In this document: positions 1-9,693 of the stretch, one piece after another
Layout: each line of letters opens with the position of its first letter
Numbering within the stretch: the stretch's first letter is position 1
Assembly (NCBI RefSeq): GCF_009362785.1
Contig: NZ_WHNQ01000004.1
Coordinates: 310,001 to 374,000, forward strand
Origin: Paraburkholderia atlantica
GTDB taxonomy: Bacteria; Pseudomonadota; Gammaproteobacteria; Burkholderiales; Burkholderiaceae
DNA: 64,000 nucleotides
Reading direction: 5' to 3'
Translations under genes and position numbers: made by a program
Notes under the pieces: generated by a model
Told to the model about the DNA's origin: nothing
Databases searched by the model: none
What the model saw: only the letters and a program-made list of their open reading frames with translations

Positions 1-192
1 GAACTCAGTGCCGTTGGGCAGCGTGCCGCGGTAGTTGACTTTTACCACGTCGGTCGCGGACGGTTGCGGGCCCGTGCCTTGCGTCAGATGTTCGACGATG
101 ACGCCGGACGGCAGCTTCTCCGTGGTCGGCGCGGCAGCCATCGCGGTCGAGGACAGAACGGCTGCGGCCAGCAAAGCAACGAGTGATTTCAA
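1..192 (-). CDS. FKBP-type peptidyl-prolyl cis-trans isomerase, N-terminal part (cut by window edge)
   Basis: The reverse strand reads 64 codons from a TTG start with a GGAGA ribosome binding site six bases upstream (199-203). The first about 20 residues form a signal peptide ending in AMAAAP, so the protein is probably exported. The visible mature part contains LPSGVIVEHLTQGTGPQPSA and then VKVNYRGTLPNGTEF, which is the standard start of an FKBP domain (the KVNYxGTLxDGTxF block). FKBP isomerases catalyse proline peptide-bond isomerisation and often act as periplasmic folding helpers. The catalytic core lies outside the window. The non-ATG start explains why it is easily missed. Family assignment is strong; the exact role is unknown. 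Confidence 0.85.
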   Translation of the reverse strand, partial: MKSLVALLAAAVLSSTAMAAAPTTEKLPSGVIVEHLTQGTGPQPSATDVVKVNYRGTLPNGTEF

Positions 193-391
193 AGCTAATC
201 TCCAATGGGGTAGTCCGTTTGATTGTAACGGATCGGGTGTCGGCCGAGGCTGCCAAATATTGCCGGATGCCGCGGGTCGCTGCGCGCCTGTCAGGTCCTC
301 GCTGAACCGCTGCGCGACCCCGCGGTCCACATGAACATCCGGCGCGAGTCGCCGGCACACGAATCCGCCACACCCGTAGAGAGCGCTTTCG

Positions 392-3034
392 ATGACCGAG
401 CCGGCCAATTCCGACGACCCCGCTGACAACTCCACCGCCGCCCCGGCGCCCTCCGACGAGCGCGTTCGCGCGCCAAGGCCGCGCAGGATTCCGCGCAGCC
501 GCGCCCAACAGGCGCGGCTCGATGCGCGCGAACCCGCCTTCGAGCCGCTGCCGTTCCCCTCATATTCACCTGACGCAGCGCGCCGCCCATTCGCGGACAA
601 ACTCGACGCATGGTTCGCTTCGCGCCATTGGCAGCCGTTCGAGTTTCAGCGCGAGGTATGGCGCAACATCGCCGCTGGCGCGAGCGGTGTGCTGCACGCA
701 AGCACCGGGGCTGGCAAAACCTGGGCGGTGTGGTTCGGCGCGCTCGCCGCGTTCGCTAGCGCCGCGTCGACGCCCCGCAAGCATCCCGAACCGTTGACGG
801 TGCTCTGGATCACGCCGATGCGCGCGCTCGCGGCCGACACCGCGCGCGCGTTGCAAAGCTCCGCCGCCGAACTCGCCGTACCCTGGAGCGTCGGTCTGCG
901 CACCGGCGATACGTCGGCCGCCGAACGCGAGCGGCAAAATCGGCGCATGCCGTCCGCGCTCGTCACGACCCCCGAGAGTTTGACGCTGATCCTGACGCGC
1001 GCTGATGCGCGCGAAGTACTGTCTCAGGTACGGCTCGTGATCGTCGATGAATGGCACGAACTGCTCGGCAACAAACGTGGGACACAGACGCAACTCGCGC
1101 TCGCGCGTCTCACGCATTGGCGGGCCGGCTTGCAGGTGTGGGGGCTGTCGGCGACGCTCGGCAATCTGTCGTTCGCGACCGAAGTCCTGCTCGCGCCGGT
1201 CGCGACGCCGCGCGTCAGTGTGCATGGCGCGCTGCCGAAGGCGCTGATCGTCGATACGATCATTCCCGACACGATCGAGCGCTTTCCGTGGGGCGGTCAT
1301 ATGGGCATGCGTCAGGTCGATGCGGTCGCGCGCGCGATCGACGAAGCGCGCACCTCGCTCGTCTTCACGAACACGCGCTCGCAATGCGAGGTGTGGTATC
1401 AGGCGCTGCTCGACGCGCGCCCCGAATGGGCCGGCGTGATCGCGCTGCATCACGGCTCGCTCGATCAGCAGGTACGCGAGTGGGTCGAACGCGGGTTGAA
1501 GAACGGCTTGCTAAAGGTTGTGGTGTGTACGTCGAGTCTCGATCTCGGCGTCGATTTTCTGCCGGTGGAACGCGTGTTCCAGATCGGCTCGCCAAAGGGC
1601 GTTGCGCGTTTGATGCAGCGCGCGGGCCGCTCGGGACACGCGCCCGGTTTGCCGTCACGGGTGACGATCGTGCCGACGCATGCGCTCGAATTGATTGAAG
1701 CGGCGGCCGCGCGTGAAGCCGTCGACAAACGGCAGATCGAAAGCCGCGATACGCCGCACAAGCCGTTCGACGTGCTGGTTCAGCATCTCGTCACCGTCGC
1801 GATCGGCGGCGGCTTCGATGCGCGCGAGCTGTACGATGAACTTCTGCATGCCTATGCATATCGCGATCTGACGCAGCAGGAGTTCGACTGGGCGCTGGGT
1901 TTCGTCGAAGGCGGCGGCGCGACGCTGCGGGCGTATCCCGACTACCATCGAGTCGCGCGCGATAGCGACGGCCTGTACCGCGTGCCGCGCAACGATCTCG
2001 CGCGCCGGCATCGCAACAACATCGGCACGATCGTCGCGAATGGCACGCTGAATGTGGCGTATCTATCGGGCGGGCGCATTGGTGCCATCGAGGAATCGTT
2101 CGTCTCACGACTCAAGCCCGGCGATGTGTTCACGTTCGGCGGCCGCGCGCTGGAACTGATCCGCGTGCAGGACATGACGGCGTGGGTGCGACGTGCGAGC
2201 TCATCGCGTGGGGCAATGCCGCAATGGGCCGGCAGCCGCATGCCGTTATCGTCCGACCTCGCCGACGCGACTCTGACGATGCTCGCGCGCGCCGCCGACG
2301 ACATCTACGACGAACCTGAAATGCGCGCGGTGCGGCCGCTGCTCGAATTGCAGCAGAAATGGTCAGCATTGCCCGAGCCGGGCGTGCTGGTCATCGAGTT
2401 GCTGAAATCGCGCGAGGGTCACCACTTCTTCTGCTATCCATTCGCAGGGCGCACCGCGCATATCGGGCTTGGCGCTGTGCTCGCGTGGCGAGTCGCGCGT
2501 GACAAACCCGGCACGTTTTCGATTTCGATGAACGACTACGGTTTCGAATTGCTATGCACGCAGGCGTTCGACTGGGACGCGCAACTGCAGAATGGCCTGC
2601 TTTCACCTGACGAACTCGATCACGACATTCTTGCGAGCCTCAATTCGTCCGAACTCTCTTTGCGACGTTTTCGCGAGATTGCGCGGGTGTCGGGACTCGT
2701 ATTCCAGGCGCATCCGGGACAGCAGAAAAGCGCGCGGCAATTGCAGGCATCGAGCGGGCTTTTCTACGAGATCTTTCGTCAGCACGATCGCGGCAATCTG
2801 CTGCTGGGCCAGGCCGATACCGAAGTACTGCTGCAGGAACTCGACGTGCGGCGCATTCGTATTGCGCTCGAACGAATGAACGCGAGCCGCGTCGTGCTCA
2901 CGCGGCCCAGAAAGCCGACGCCGTTCGCATTTCCGTTGATCGTCGGACGCCTGCGCGAAAAAGTCAGCACCGAGAAGCTCGCGGATCGCGTCGAACGAAT
3001 GCTGGCAGAACTCGAAAGGGCGGCGCAACGATGA
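392..3034 (+). CDS. Ligase-associated DEXH-box DNA helicase (Lhr-like)
   Basis: An 880-residue superfamily 2 helicase. The Walker A motif STGAGKT is at about residues 104-110, the DEWH Walker B ([15 protein letters not shown]) near 217, motif III LSATLGN near 251, and the C-terminal RecA domain carries TNTRSQ and motif [13 protein letters not shown] near 408-418. The DEWH box, the [11 protein letters not shown] stretch after it and the long C-terminal region match the DEXH helicase of the ligase-associated DNA repair set (Lhr-related), inferred to work with an ATP-dependent ligase, a nuclease and PdeM. Its stop overlaps the next start (ATGA), so it is co-translated with pdeM. The first about 50 residues are proline/arginine rich and probably disordered. 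No ligase or exonuclease gene is seen directly upstream. Confidence 0.9.
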   Translation: MTEPANSDDPADNSTAAPAPSDERVRAPRPRRIPRSRAQQARLDAREPAFEPLPFPSYSPDAARRPFADKLDAWFASRHWQPFEFQREVWRNIAAGASGVLHASTGAGKTWAVWFGALAAFASAASTPRKHPEPLTVLWITPMRALAADTARALQSSAAELAVPWSVGLRTGDTSAAERERQNRRMPSALVTTPESLTLILTRADAREVLSQVRLVIVDEWHELLGNKRGTQTQLALARLTHWRAGLQVWGLSATLGNLSFATEVLLAPVATPRVSVHGALPKALIVDTIIPDTIERFPWGGHMGMRQVDAVARAIDEARTSLVFTNTRSQCEVWYQALLDARPEWAGVIALHHGSLDQQVREWVERGLKNGLLKVVVCTSSLDLGVDFLPVERVFQIGSPKGVARLMQRAGRSGHAPGLPSRVTIVPTHALELIEAAAAREAVDKRQIESRDTPHKPFDVLVQHLVTVAIGGGFDARELYDELLHAYAYRDLTQQEFDWALGFVEGGGATLRAYPDYHRVARDSDGLYRVPRNDLARRHRNNIGTIVANGTLNVAYLSGGRIGAIEESFVSRLKPGDVFTFGGRALELIRVQDMTAWVRRASSSRGAMPQWAGSRMPLSSDLADATLTMLARAADDIYDEPEMRAVRPLLELQQKWSALPEPGVLVIELLKSREGHHFFCYPFAGRTAHIGLGAVLAWRVARDKPGTFSISMNDYGFELLCTQAFDWDAQLQNGLLSPDELDHDILASLNSSELSLRRFREIARVSGLVFQAHPGQQKSARQLQASSGLFYEIFRQHDRGNLLLGQADTEVLLQELDVRRIRIALERMNASRVVLTRPRKPTPFAFPLIVGRLREKVSTEKLADRVERMLAELERAAQR

Positions 3035-3693
3035 CGGCGACCTCGCTTGCGATCGACGTCGGCGGACGACCTCTCGTGCTATCGAGCTTGCGCGCGTGTT
3101 TCGATCCGGTGCTGCGCGCGCTTTTTATCGCCGATGCGCATTTCGGCAAGGATGCGGTATTTCGCGCGCGCGGCATTCCGGTGCCGACTGGTTCGACTGC
3201 GGAGAATCTGCTGCGGATCGATCGTCTGATCGCCGAGTTCGAGCCGGCGACGCTGGTGCTCCTCGGCGATCTACTGCATGCGCGCGAGTCGCTTTCGACG
3301 CTCACGCTCGATGCGTTGCATGCATGGCGCGCGCGGCATGCGTCGCTGCGCGTGGTGCTAGTCGAAGGCAATCACGATCGGCATGCCGGTGCGTTGCCGC
3401 TTACGTTGGATGTCGAGTCTGTGCGCGAGCCGTGGCATTTCGGGGCGTGGGCGCTGTGTCATCACCCGCATGCGGTCGATCGCGCGTATGTGCTCGCGGG
3501 GCATGTGCATCCAGTCTATCGGATCGCGACGCGGACCGATTCAGTGCGGGTGCCGTGCTTTCGCTTTGGGATCGATCGGGGGGTGCTGCCGGCGTTCGGG
3601 AGCTTTACTGGAGGCGCGCGTGAGACGGGGCGCGTTTCGGGGGAGAGGGTTTTTCTGGTGGTGCAGGAGAGGGTGATCGAGTTGAGGGGTTGA
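3031..3693 (+). CDS. pdeM: Ligase-associated DNA damage response endonuclease PdeM (metallophosphoesterase)
   Basis: A 220-residue calcineurin-like phosphoesterase. All metal-binding blocks are visible: IADAHFGKD (D-x-H), LLGDLLHAR (GD), [10 protein letters not shown] (GNHD) and AGHVHPVYR (GH-x-H). This set and the length match PdeM, the nuclease member of the ligase-associated repair group. The start ATG overlaps the helicase stop by four bases, a sign of translational coupling. A strong hairpin follows the stop directly. Function as a DNA phosphodiesterase is from family knowledge; the substrate here is inferred. Confidence 0.9.
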   Translation: MTATSLAIDVGGRPLVLSSLRACFDPVLRALFIADAHFGKDAVFRARGIPVPTGSTAENLLRIDRLIAEFEPATLVLLGDLLHARESLSTLTLDALHAWRARHASLRVVLVEGNHDRHAGALPLTLDVESVREPWHFGAWALCHHPHAVDRAYVLAGHVHPVYRIATRTDSVRVPCFRFGIDRGVLPAFGSFTGGARETGRVSGERVFLVVQERVIELRG

Positions 3694-3718
3694 GTGGACG
3701 GCGGGGGCCGTCCACTTT
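3693..3718 (+). terminator. Rho-independent terminator after pdeM
   Basis: Inverted repeat GTGGACGG (3694-3701) and CCGTCCAC (3708-3715) with a six-base G-rich loop, followed by TTT. It begins at the last base of the pdeM stop codon. Confidence 0.7.
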
Positions 3719-3873
3719 GTTGCCTGATTGGGTTTCGTTTGCGGGTTGGTTTGCTGATTCGCTAGCTGGTTTTTTTGCTGGGTTTCTTGCTGGGTTTTTC
3801 GCGGCAAACTTCCCGCGGTGCTCGAGCGGGATTGGTGTAGAGGCCGGGCGGCGCCGGCCTGCTCTCCTGGAAG

Positions 3874-3900
3874 GAGTCCCGCAAAGTTCGCGGGACTCTT
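3874..3900 (-). terminator. Hairpin terminator after the Gly/His repeat gene
   Basis: GAGTCCCGC (3874-3882) pairs with GCGGGACTC (3890-3898) around a seven-base loop. It lies about 10 bases beyond the stop of the reverse-strand repeat gene. The T-tract is poor, so efficiency is uncertain. Confidence 0.5.
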
Positions 3901-3908
3901 GCCACTGC

Positions 3909-6431
3909 TTAGTGGTTGCTGCCGCCGTGGCCGCCATTGCCGGAGCCACCGCCGCCGTAGCCGCCATGACCTCCGTGGCCACCGTTTCCGAAGCCGCCGT
4001 TTCCGAAGCCGCCGCTGCCGAAGCCGCCGCTGCCGAAGCCGCCGTTGCCGAAGCCGCCACCGCTGCCGCCACCGTTGCCGCCATGGCCGCCGTGACCTCC
4101 GTTGCCTGGACCACCGCTGCCTTGGCCGCCGCCGTTGCCTTCGCCACCTCCGTTGCCGCCATGGCCGCCGTGACCTCCGTTGCCTGGACCACCGCTGCCT
4201 TGGCCGCCGCCGTTGCCTTCGCCACCTCCGTTGCCGCCATGGCCGCCGTGTCCGGAGCCTCCGTTGCCCTGGCCGCCGCCGTCACCGCCATCGCCACCGT
4301 TGCCGGAACCACCGTTCCCGTGGCCGCCACCGCCTTCGCCGCCATGGCCGCCGTGTCCGGAACCGCCGCTGCCCTGGCCGCCGCCTTCACCACCATGGCC
4401 ACCGTTGCCGGAACCGCCGTTGCCCTGGCCGCCACCGCCTTCGCCGCCATGGCCGCCGTGTCCGGAACCGCCGTTGCCCTGGCCGCCACCGCCTTCGCCA
4501 CCATGGCCGCCGTTGCCGGAACCGCCGCTGCCCTGGCCGCCACCGCCTTCGCCACCATGGCCGCCGTTGCCGGAACCGCCGCTGCCCTGGCCGCCACCGC
4601 CTTCACCGCCGTGGCCGCCGTGTCCGGAACCGCCGCTGCCCTGGCCACCGCCTTCACCGCCATGGCCACCGTTGCCGGAACCGCCGTTGCCTTGGCCGCC
4701 GCCTTCACCGCCATGGCCACCATGTCCAGAGCCGCCGCTGCCCTGGCCGCCGCCTTCGCCGCCATGGCCACCGTGTCCGAAACCGCCGCTGCCCTGGCCG
4801 CCACCGCCTTCACCGCCATGGCCGCCATGGCCGCCATGTCCAGAGCCTCCGCTGCCCTGGCCGCCGCCTTCGCCACCATGGCCGCCGTTACCGGAACCGC
4901 CTTTGCCTTCGCCACCGCTGCTACCGTGGCCAGCATCGCCATGGCCACCGTCACCATGACCGCTGTCGCCGTGACCGCTTTCGCCATGACCGCTTTCGCC
5001 GTGACTGCCGTCACCACCGTGGCCATGTCCATGACCACCGTCACCATCGCCACCGTGGCCGTGACCATGTCCGCCATCGCCGTCACCATCACCACCGTGG
5101 CCGTGACCATGTCCGCCATCGCCGTCACCATCACCACCGTGGCCGTGGCCATGACCGCCATCGCCGTCACCATCACCACCGTGGCCGTGGCCATGACCGC
5201 CATCGCCGTCACCGTCACCACCGTGGCCGTGGCCATGACCGCCATCGCCGTCACCGTCACCACCGTGGCCGTGGCCATGACCGCCGTCGCCGTCACCGTC
5301 ACCACCGTGGCCGTGACCATGACCGCCGTCGCCGTCGCCATCACCGCCGTGGCCGTGCCCATGACCACCGTCGCCGTCGCCATCACCGCCGTGGCCGTGC
5401 CCATGACCACCGTCGCCTTCGCCATCACCGCCGTGGCCGTGCCCATGACCACCGTCGCCTTCGCCATCACCGCCGTGGCCATGTCCATGACCACCGTCGC
5501 CGTCGCCATCGCCGCCGTGGGCATGTCCATGACCACCGTCGCCGTCGCCATCACCACCATGGCCATGTCCATGACCGCCATCGCCGTCACCATCGCCACC
5601 ATGGCCATGACCGCCATCGCCGTCACCATTGCCATCGTGGCCGTGACCATGACCACCGTCGCCGTCACCATCGCCACCGTGGCCATGTCCATGACCGCCA
5701 TCGCCGTCACCATCGCCACCATGGCCATGACCATGACCGCCATCGCCGTCACCATCACCACCATGGCCATGACCATGACCGCCATCGCCGTCACCATCAC
5801 CACCGTGGCCGTGGCCATGACCGCCGTCGCCGTCACCATCGCCACCATGGCCATGACCATGACCGCCATCACCGCCATGGCCATGTCCATGCCCATGCCC
5901 ACCACCACCGTCCCCACCATCCCCGCCGTTATCACCGCCACCATTGTTGCCGCCATCGCCGCCCGTGCCGCCATTCCCCGAGCCATCGCCACCGCTTCCA
6001 GCGCCACCGTTACCGTTGTCGCCAGATCCGCCATTGCCGTTGTTGCCGCCGGTACCTCCCGAGCCCACCCCTCCCGTGCCGGAATTAGCCGAACTATTTC
6101 CGCCACTGCTGCCCGCGCCCGTCGACGACGTTCCGTTGCCCGCCGACGAACCGGTCGACGACGTCGGGCCGAGCCCCGCCGCCGCGATGCCAAGGGCGCC
6201 CGCCCCGAGCTGTCCGAATCCCTGCGACGTGCAGCCCGGCCCGCCGCCCGACGGACATCCGCCGTGCACGCTCGCTTCAGCGAGCACCATCACTCCAGGA
6301 TTGGTTGCCGGCGCGGCGGTGCTCCCCGAATTCGTCTGCGCACCCGCCATCGCCGCATAAAGACTGACAGCGACCGCCAAAGCCGCCCGCCGCGTGCCAA
6401 GTATCCACGCGTCCCCGTTTTGCTTTTTCAT
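3909..6431 (-). CDS. Secreted Gly-rich repeat protein with His/Asp and Glu/Gln repeat blocks
   Basis: An 840-residue protein with a perfect ribosome binding site (AGGAGG, five bases before ATG) and a signal peptide ending near residue 31 (YAAMAGAQ). Three zones follow. A Gly/Ser/Asn-rich linker runs to about residue 175. A block of about 20 near-identical 14-residue units GGHGHGHGGDGDGD runs to about residue 495. A block of 18-19-residue units such as GGEGGGQGSGGSGHGGHG runs to about 780, then short GFGNGG units to the C-terminus. No membrane anchor, catalytic domain or sorting motif is visible. It is exported by the Sec route (seen as signal peptide); His and Asp repeats could bind transition metals or calcium, and Gly-rich repeats could form a matrix or adhesin, but these are inferences. 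Other frames across the gene are also open, yet only this one has a start signal and signal peptide. Confidence 0.75.
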   Translation of the reverse strand: MKKQNGDAWILGTRRAALAVAVSLYAAMAGAQTNSGSTAAPATNPGVMVLAEASVHGGCPSGGGPGCTSQGFGQLGAGALGIAAAGLGPTSSTGSSAGNGTSSTGAGSSGGNSSANSGTGGVGSGGTGGNNGNGGSGDNGNGGAGSGGDGSGNGGTGGDGGNNGGGDNGGDGGDGGGGHGHGHGHGGDGGHGHGHGGDGDGDGGHGHGHGGDGDGDGGHGHGHGGDGDGDGGHGHGHGGDGDGDGGHGHGHGGDGDGDGGHGHGHDGNGDGDGGHGHGGDGDGDGGHGHGHGGDGDGDGGHGHAHGGDGDGDGGHGHGHGGDGEGDGGHGHGHGGDGEGDGGHGHGHGGDGDGDGGHGHGHGGDGDGDGGHGHGHGGDGDGDGGHGHGHGGDGDGDGGHGHGHGGDGDGDGGHGHGHGGDGDGDGGHGHGHGGDGDGDGGHGHGHGGDGDGDGGHGHGHGGDGDGGHGHGHGGDGSHGESGHGESGHGDSGHGDGGHGDAGHGSSGGEGKGGSGNGGHGGEGGGQGSGGSGHGGHGGHGGEGGGGQGSGGFGHGGHGGEGGGQGSGGSGHGGHGGEGGGQGNGGSGNGGHGGEGGGQGSGGSGHGGHGGEGGGGQGSGGSGNGGHGGEGGGGQGSGGSGNGGHGGEGGGGQGNGGSGHGGHGGEGGGGQGNGGSGNGGHGGEGGGQGSGGSGHGGHGGEGGGGHGNGGSGNGGDGGDGGGQGNGGSGHGGHGGNGGGEGNGGGQGSGGPGNGGHGGHGGNGGGEGNGGGQGSGGPGNGGHGGHGGNGGGSGGGFGNGGFGSGGFGSGGFGNGGFGNGGHGGHGGYGGGGSGNGGHGGSNH
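4180..4920 (-). repeat. Tandem 54-57 bp repeats coding for GGxGGEGGGQGSGGSG units
   Basis: On the + strand the unit reads like CCGCTGCCCTGGCCGCCACC followed by CTTCGCCGCCATGGCCGCC and TGTCCGGAACCG, repeated about a dozen times with mostly silent or single-residue changes. It sits inside the repeat-protein gene. Confidence 0.75.
4990..5910 (-). repeat. Tandem 42 bp repeats coding for GGHGHGHGGDGDGD
   Basis: About 20 head-to-tail copies of a 42-base unit. The + strand unit contains CACCGTGGCC, then ATGACCGCC, then ATCGCCGTCACC. Differences between copies are mostly single-base and preserve the Gly/His/Asp pattern, with rare Glu, Ala or Asn changes. The array is a likely site of copy-number variation by slippage or recombination. 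Confidence 0.8.
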
Positions 6432-7433
6432 TTCACCCTCCTAATTATTTCCCCTGAGCGACCGGTCCAATTAACGAGTGAATATCCGCTCGTCAAAAAA
6501 ACGAAAGTCAAAGCCTTTGCGCAACTTCGCCTTATGCGAATTAAAATGCGCTCGCACTAAATACTTCTCTCACGGAAAATCCCCGGTCCGATTTGGCGTG
6601 CTTCGAGAGAATGGGCTGGCCGTGCGCGCACGTGATCGTGAGAGCCGCACAGCGAGGCTTGATGGACGTTGAAGTTATTCGCAGTGCAATCGCGCGACCG
6701 TGCGTTAGACCACGCAATGCGATATTGGCGATGCGGCTTGCCAGGCAGGGGGAAACGACGATGCGTCCGTCAAATCCGCTAATCCAGATTCTTCAGACGG
6801 GAAGCCAAAACTATCACCCGCGACACAATTGAACCGACAAAAAGAAAATTAACATTTGGTTTGATCTTACGAATTCAGTCTATTTAACATCGTCCGTTTT
6901 ATTCATGTGGCCATTCGCACATAAAAATGAAAATTCAAAAATCGGAATGAGAGCAATCCAATAGACAACGCAATGAAAATCACCGAAATGCGCACGCGAA
7001 ACATTACGCGTCGTTGCATAACGCGTGTGCGTCGCAAAAAGCGATGTGGCGATGCGCGCTGCCTCGCACAGTCGTCGAACGTGCGCCTCAGCCGCACACG
7101 ATCGCGACCCACGCGGTATCCAAAGTGTCGTGGCGCAACCACCAGCGCGTCAGATAACCAACACATCGGCGCGCGCGCTTTTCCCGGAGCATTCCCACCA
7201 TCTTCGGCGCTACCGCCGCGTATCGTCGTTGCGCGGCCCGCAAACGCCTGTCCCCGCGAGCCCCTGCGCGGGATTGCCTCCATACGCGGGTAAACCTTTG
7301 TTTGACTTCGACGCGCCGCCCCGTTTACTGCACGCAGCCGAATCTCTCAATCCGCTTTCATTCACGCCCGCATTTTGTTTGGTCTGCCGAGCAGTGTTCT
7401 GCGAGCGCCCTCCCCTCACCGACGAGGTACAAC
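6432..7433. other. 1 kb intergenic region, AT-richer than its surroundings
   Basis: Divergent spacer between the repeat-protein gene (reverse) and the FAD oxidase gene (forward). The part at about 6830-6980 is clearly AT-rich for this genome and contains runs such as AAAAAGAAAATTAAC. No open frame here has convincing codon use, a ribosome binding site or a recognisable product. It probably holds promoters for both flanking genes, but I cannot place them. Confidence 0.5.
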
Positions 7434-8822
7434 ATGGTTACTATCTCCAGCAGCGCCGTCGACGAATTCAAATCCACATTGCGCGGCCAGCTTCTGCTGC
7501 CCGACACGCCGGGCTTCGACGCGGCGCGCAGCATCTGGAACGCGATGATCGACCGTACACCCGCGATGATCCTGCGCTGCGCAGGTGTTGCCGACGTGCG
7601 CAGCGGCGTCGCTTTCGCGCGCGACAACGGCCTGCCGCTCGCCATTCGCGGCGGCGGTCACAACATTGGCGGCAGCGCTGTGTGCGACGATGGCCTCGTG
7701 CTCGATCTATCCACGATGAAATCGGTGCGTATCGACCCGCAAGCACGGCGCGCGTATGTCGAACCTGGCGCGACGCTGCATGATTTCGATCACGAAGCGC
7801 AGGCATTCGGACTCGCGACGCCACTCGGCATCAACTCGACGACCGGCGTCGCGGGTCTGACGCTCGGCGGCGGTTTCGGCTGGCTGAGCCGCCGCTACGG
7901 CATGACGATCGACAACCTCGTCGCGGCCGACATCGTCACCGCCGACGGTGAGCTGCGCCACGTGAGCGCGACCTCGCACGACGATCTGTTCTGGGCGATT
8001 CGCGGCGGCGGCGGCAATTTCGGCGTCGTTACGCTATTCGAGTTCGCGCTGCATGAGGTCGGCCCGCTCGTCTATGGCGGCCTTGTCGTGTTGCCGCTCG
8101 CCGACGCGAAGGAAGCACTGATCAAATACCGCGACGCCACGCCCACGATGCCCGACGAGCTCGCCGTATGGGCCGTCGCGCGGCTCGCGCCGCCGCTGCC
8201 CTTCCTGCCGCCCGAGGTGCACGGCAAACCCGTGCTGGTGTTCGCGATGTGCTACAACGGGCCGGTCGACAAAGGCCCAGCCGCGGTGGAAGCCGTGCGC
8301 GGCTTCGGCAAGCCGCTCGGCGAACATCTTGGTCCGATGCCCTATGAAATGTGGCAACAGGCCTTTGATCCGCTGCTCACGCCAGGCGCGCGCAACTACT
8401 GGAAGTCGCACAACCTCGGCACCATCGACGATGGTCTGATCGACGCGCTGATCCGCGCGATCGACACGCTGCCGTCCGCGCAATGCGAAATTTTCTTCGG
8501 GCTGATCGGCGCGCAAACGCAGCGCGTCGCGGTCGACGCGACCGCTTACCCGGCCCGCGAGACGCTCTACGGGATGAACGTGCACGGCCGCTGGGACGAC
8601 GCGCGCGACGACGAGCGCTGCGTCGCATGGGCGCGCGACTTTTTCAATGCGTCGCGCCCGTTCGCGCTAGGCAGCGTGTACGTCAACTTCATGACGGAGG
8701 AAGAAGGCGGCCGCATCGCGGATGCTTATGGGCCGAACTATGAGCGCCTCGTCGCCCTGAAAAACCGCTACGATCCGCACAACCTGTTTCGCCATAACCA
8801 GAACATTCGCCCAACGGTGTAG
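7434..8822 (+). CDS. FAD-linked oxidoreductase, berberine-bridge/PCMH family
   Basis: A 462-residue flavoprotein. The FAD-binding PCMH domain shows AIRGGGHNIGGS near residue 65 (His for covalent FAD attachment in the family) and LTLGGGFGWLSRRYG near 140. The C-terminal BBE motif YGPNYERLVALKNRYDPHNLF ends in the typical N-LF-x-x-NQNI form. The position that holds a second covalent cysteine in bicovalent enzymes is Asn here (GINSTTGVAG). Such enzymes oxidise sugars, alcohols or secondary metabolites with oxygen; the substrate cannot be read from sequence. The ATG at 7434 is chosen because GAGG lies just upstream and because PCMH proteins start close to this point; an in-frame extension to 7302 lacks a ribosome site. 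Confidence 0.85.
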   Translation: MVTISSSAVDEFKSTLRGQLLLPDTPGFDAARSIWNAMIDRTPAMILRCAGVADVRSGVAFARDNGLPLAIRGGGHNIGGSAVCDDGLVLDLSTMKSVRIDPQARRAYVEPGATLHDFDHEAQAFGLATPLGINSTTGVAGLTLGGGFGWLSRRYGMTIDNLVAADIVTADGELRHVSATSHDDLFWAIRGGGGNFGVVTLFEFALHEVGPLVYGGLVVLPLADAKEALIKYRDATPTMPDELAVWAVARLAPPLPFLPPEVHGKPVLVFAMCYNGPVDKGPAAVEAVRGFGKPLGEHLGPMPYEMWQQAFDPLLTPGARNYWKSHNLGTIDDGLIDALIRAIDTLPSAQCEIFFGLIGAQTQRVAVDATAYPARETLYGMNVHGRWDDARDDERCVAWARDFFNASRPFALGSVYVNFMTEEEGGRIADAYGPNYERLVALKNRYDPHNLFRHNQNIRPTV

Positions 8823-9102
8823 CGACGACGCGCAACAGCAAGCCGCGCGAAACTGCGAACTGCAAATGGCCGCGACGCCCTGGCGCAAGGCGGCGCGGCG
8901 CTTGGGCACGCTCCCTGCTACCTTGTCGGCTGTAGATGCCCGCGATGCGTGCGTCGCACGTCGCGGCATGCCCGCTCAACGACAATCGTCGCGCGCACGG
9001 AACCTCTCGTACGCAAATGAGAACAAAGCAAAGCAAGGCAGGCAATTCGCCGCACTCTTCCATAACGTACAACATGCGTGAGAAACGCAAAGGAAAACAG
9101 TC

Positions 9103-9693
9103 ATGCGCAGACGACAATTCATCATGACCGGCAGCGCTGCATTGGCCGTCGCAGGCCTGAGCCTCACCGGTTGCACGACGACTTCGCCGTCCTCGAACGC
9201 ATCACCATCGGCCAATGCCGGCAAGCGCGACACGATCAACGCGGGCGTCGACTCGACGCTCGCACGTCTCTACGAAAACGTCGACGGTTCGCGCGACCTC
9301 GTTGCGAAAGCGCGCGGCGTGCTGGTGTTCCCGTCAGTGATCTCGGCCGGCTTCTGGGTCGGCGCACAGTATGGTGAAGGGGCGATGCGCATCGGCGGCC
9401 GTACGGTCGGCTACTTCAGCACGGTCGCAGGCTCATTCGGCTTGCAGATCGGCGCCCAGTCGAAGGCGCTCGTGTTTCTGTTCATGACGCAGGAAGCGCT
9501 CGACGAATTCATGCACAGCCAGGGCTGGGCGGTCGGCGCAAACGCGACCGTCGCCGTGCTGAAGGTCGGCGCGAATGGCGCGGTCGATTCATCGACCGCG
9601 ACGAGCCCAGTGCAGGCTTTCGTGCTGACCAATGGCGGTTTGATGGCCGGGGTGTCGCTCGAAGGCACGAAGGTGTCCAGGCTGACTATCTGA
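9103..9693 (+). CDS. SYLF/YSC84-like lipid-binding lipoprotein
   Basis: A 196-residue protein with a ribosome site (AAGGA) nine bases upstream. The N-terminus MRRRQFIMTGSAALAVAG is followed by a lipobox LTGC at residues 21-24, so it is probably a lipoprotein; the RRRQF start gives a Tat-like look. The rest matches the SYLF (YSC84, DUF500) domain: ARLYENV, SRDLVAKARGVLVFPSV, GFWVGAQYGEGAM and a C-terminal GGLMAGVSLEGTKVSRL. Bacterial SYLF lipoproteins are common in Burkholderiales and bind lipids in eukaryotic relatives; their bacterial role is not established. It stands alone between forward-strand genes. Confidence 0.85.
   Translation: MRRRQFIMTGSAALAVAGLSLTGCTTTSPSSNASPSANAGKRDTINAGVDSTLARLYENVDGSRDLVAKARGVLVFPSVISAGFWVGAQYGEGAMRIGGRTVGYFSTVAGSFGLQIGAQSKALVFLFMTQEALDEFMHSQGWAVGANATVAVLKVGANGAVDSSTATSPVQAFVLTNGGLMAGVSLEGTKVSRLTI

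Noticed and set aside
4990..5910. CRISPR-like array
   Set aside because: Units are directly adjacent 42-base coding repeats without unique spacers or cas genes.
3818..6088. 756-codon forward frame rich in Arg and His
   Set aside because: Another repeat-driven shadow; no ribosome site and improbable Arg/His composition.
3605..6193. 862-codon reverse frame over the repeat region (Met/Ala/Thr-rich)
   Set aside because: Shadow frame of the Gly/His repeat gene; no ribosome site and composition dictated by the repeat unit.
3690..6560. 956-codon forward frame (Ala/Val/Thr-rich)
   Set aside because: Antisense shadow of the repeat gene; begins within the terminator after pdeM and has no start signal.
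6432..7433. Possible foreign island or small gene in the AT-rich spacer
   Set aside because: No integrase, direct repeats or credible gene; AT-richness alone is not enough.
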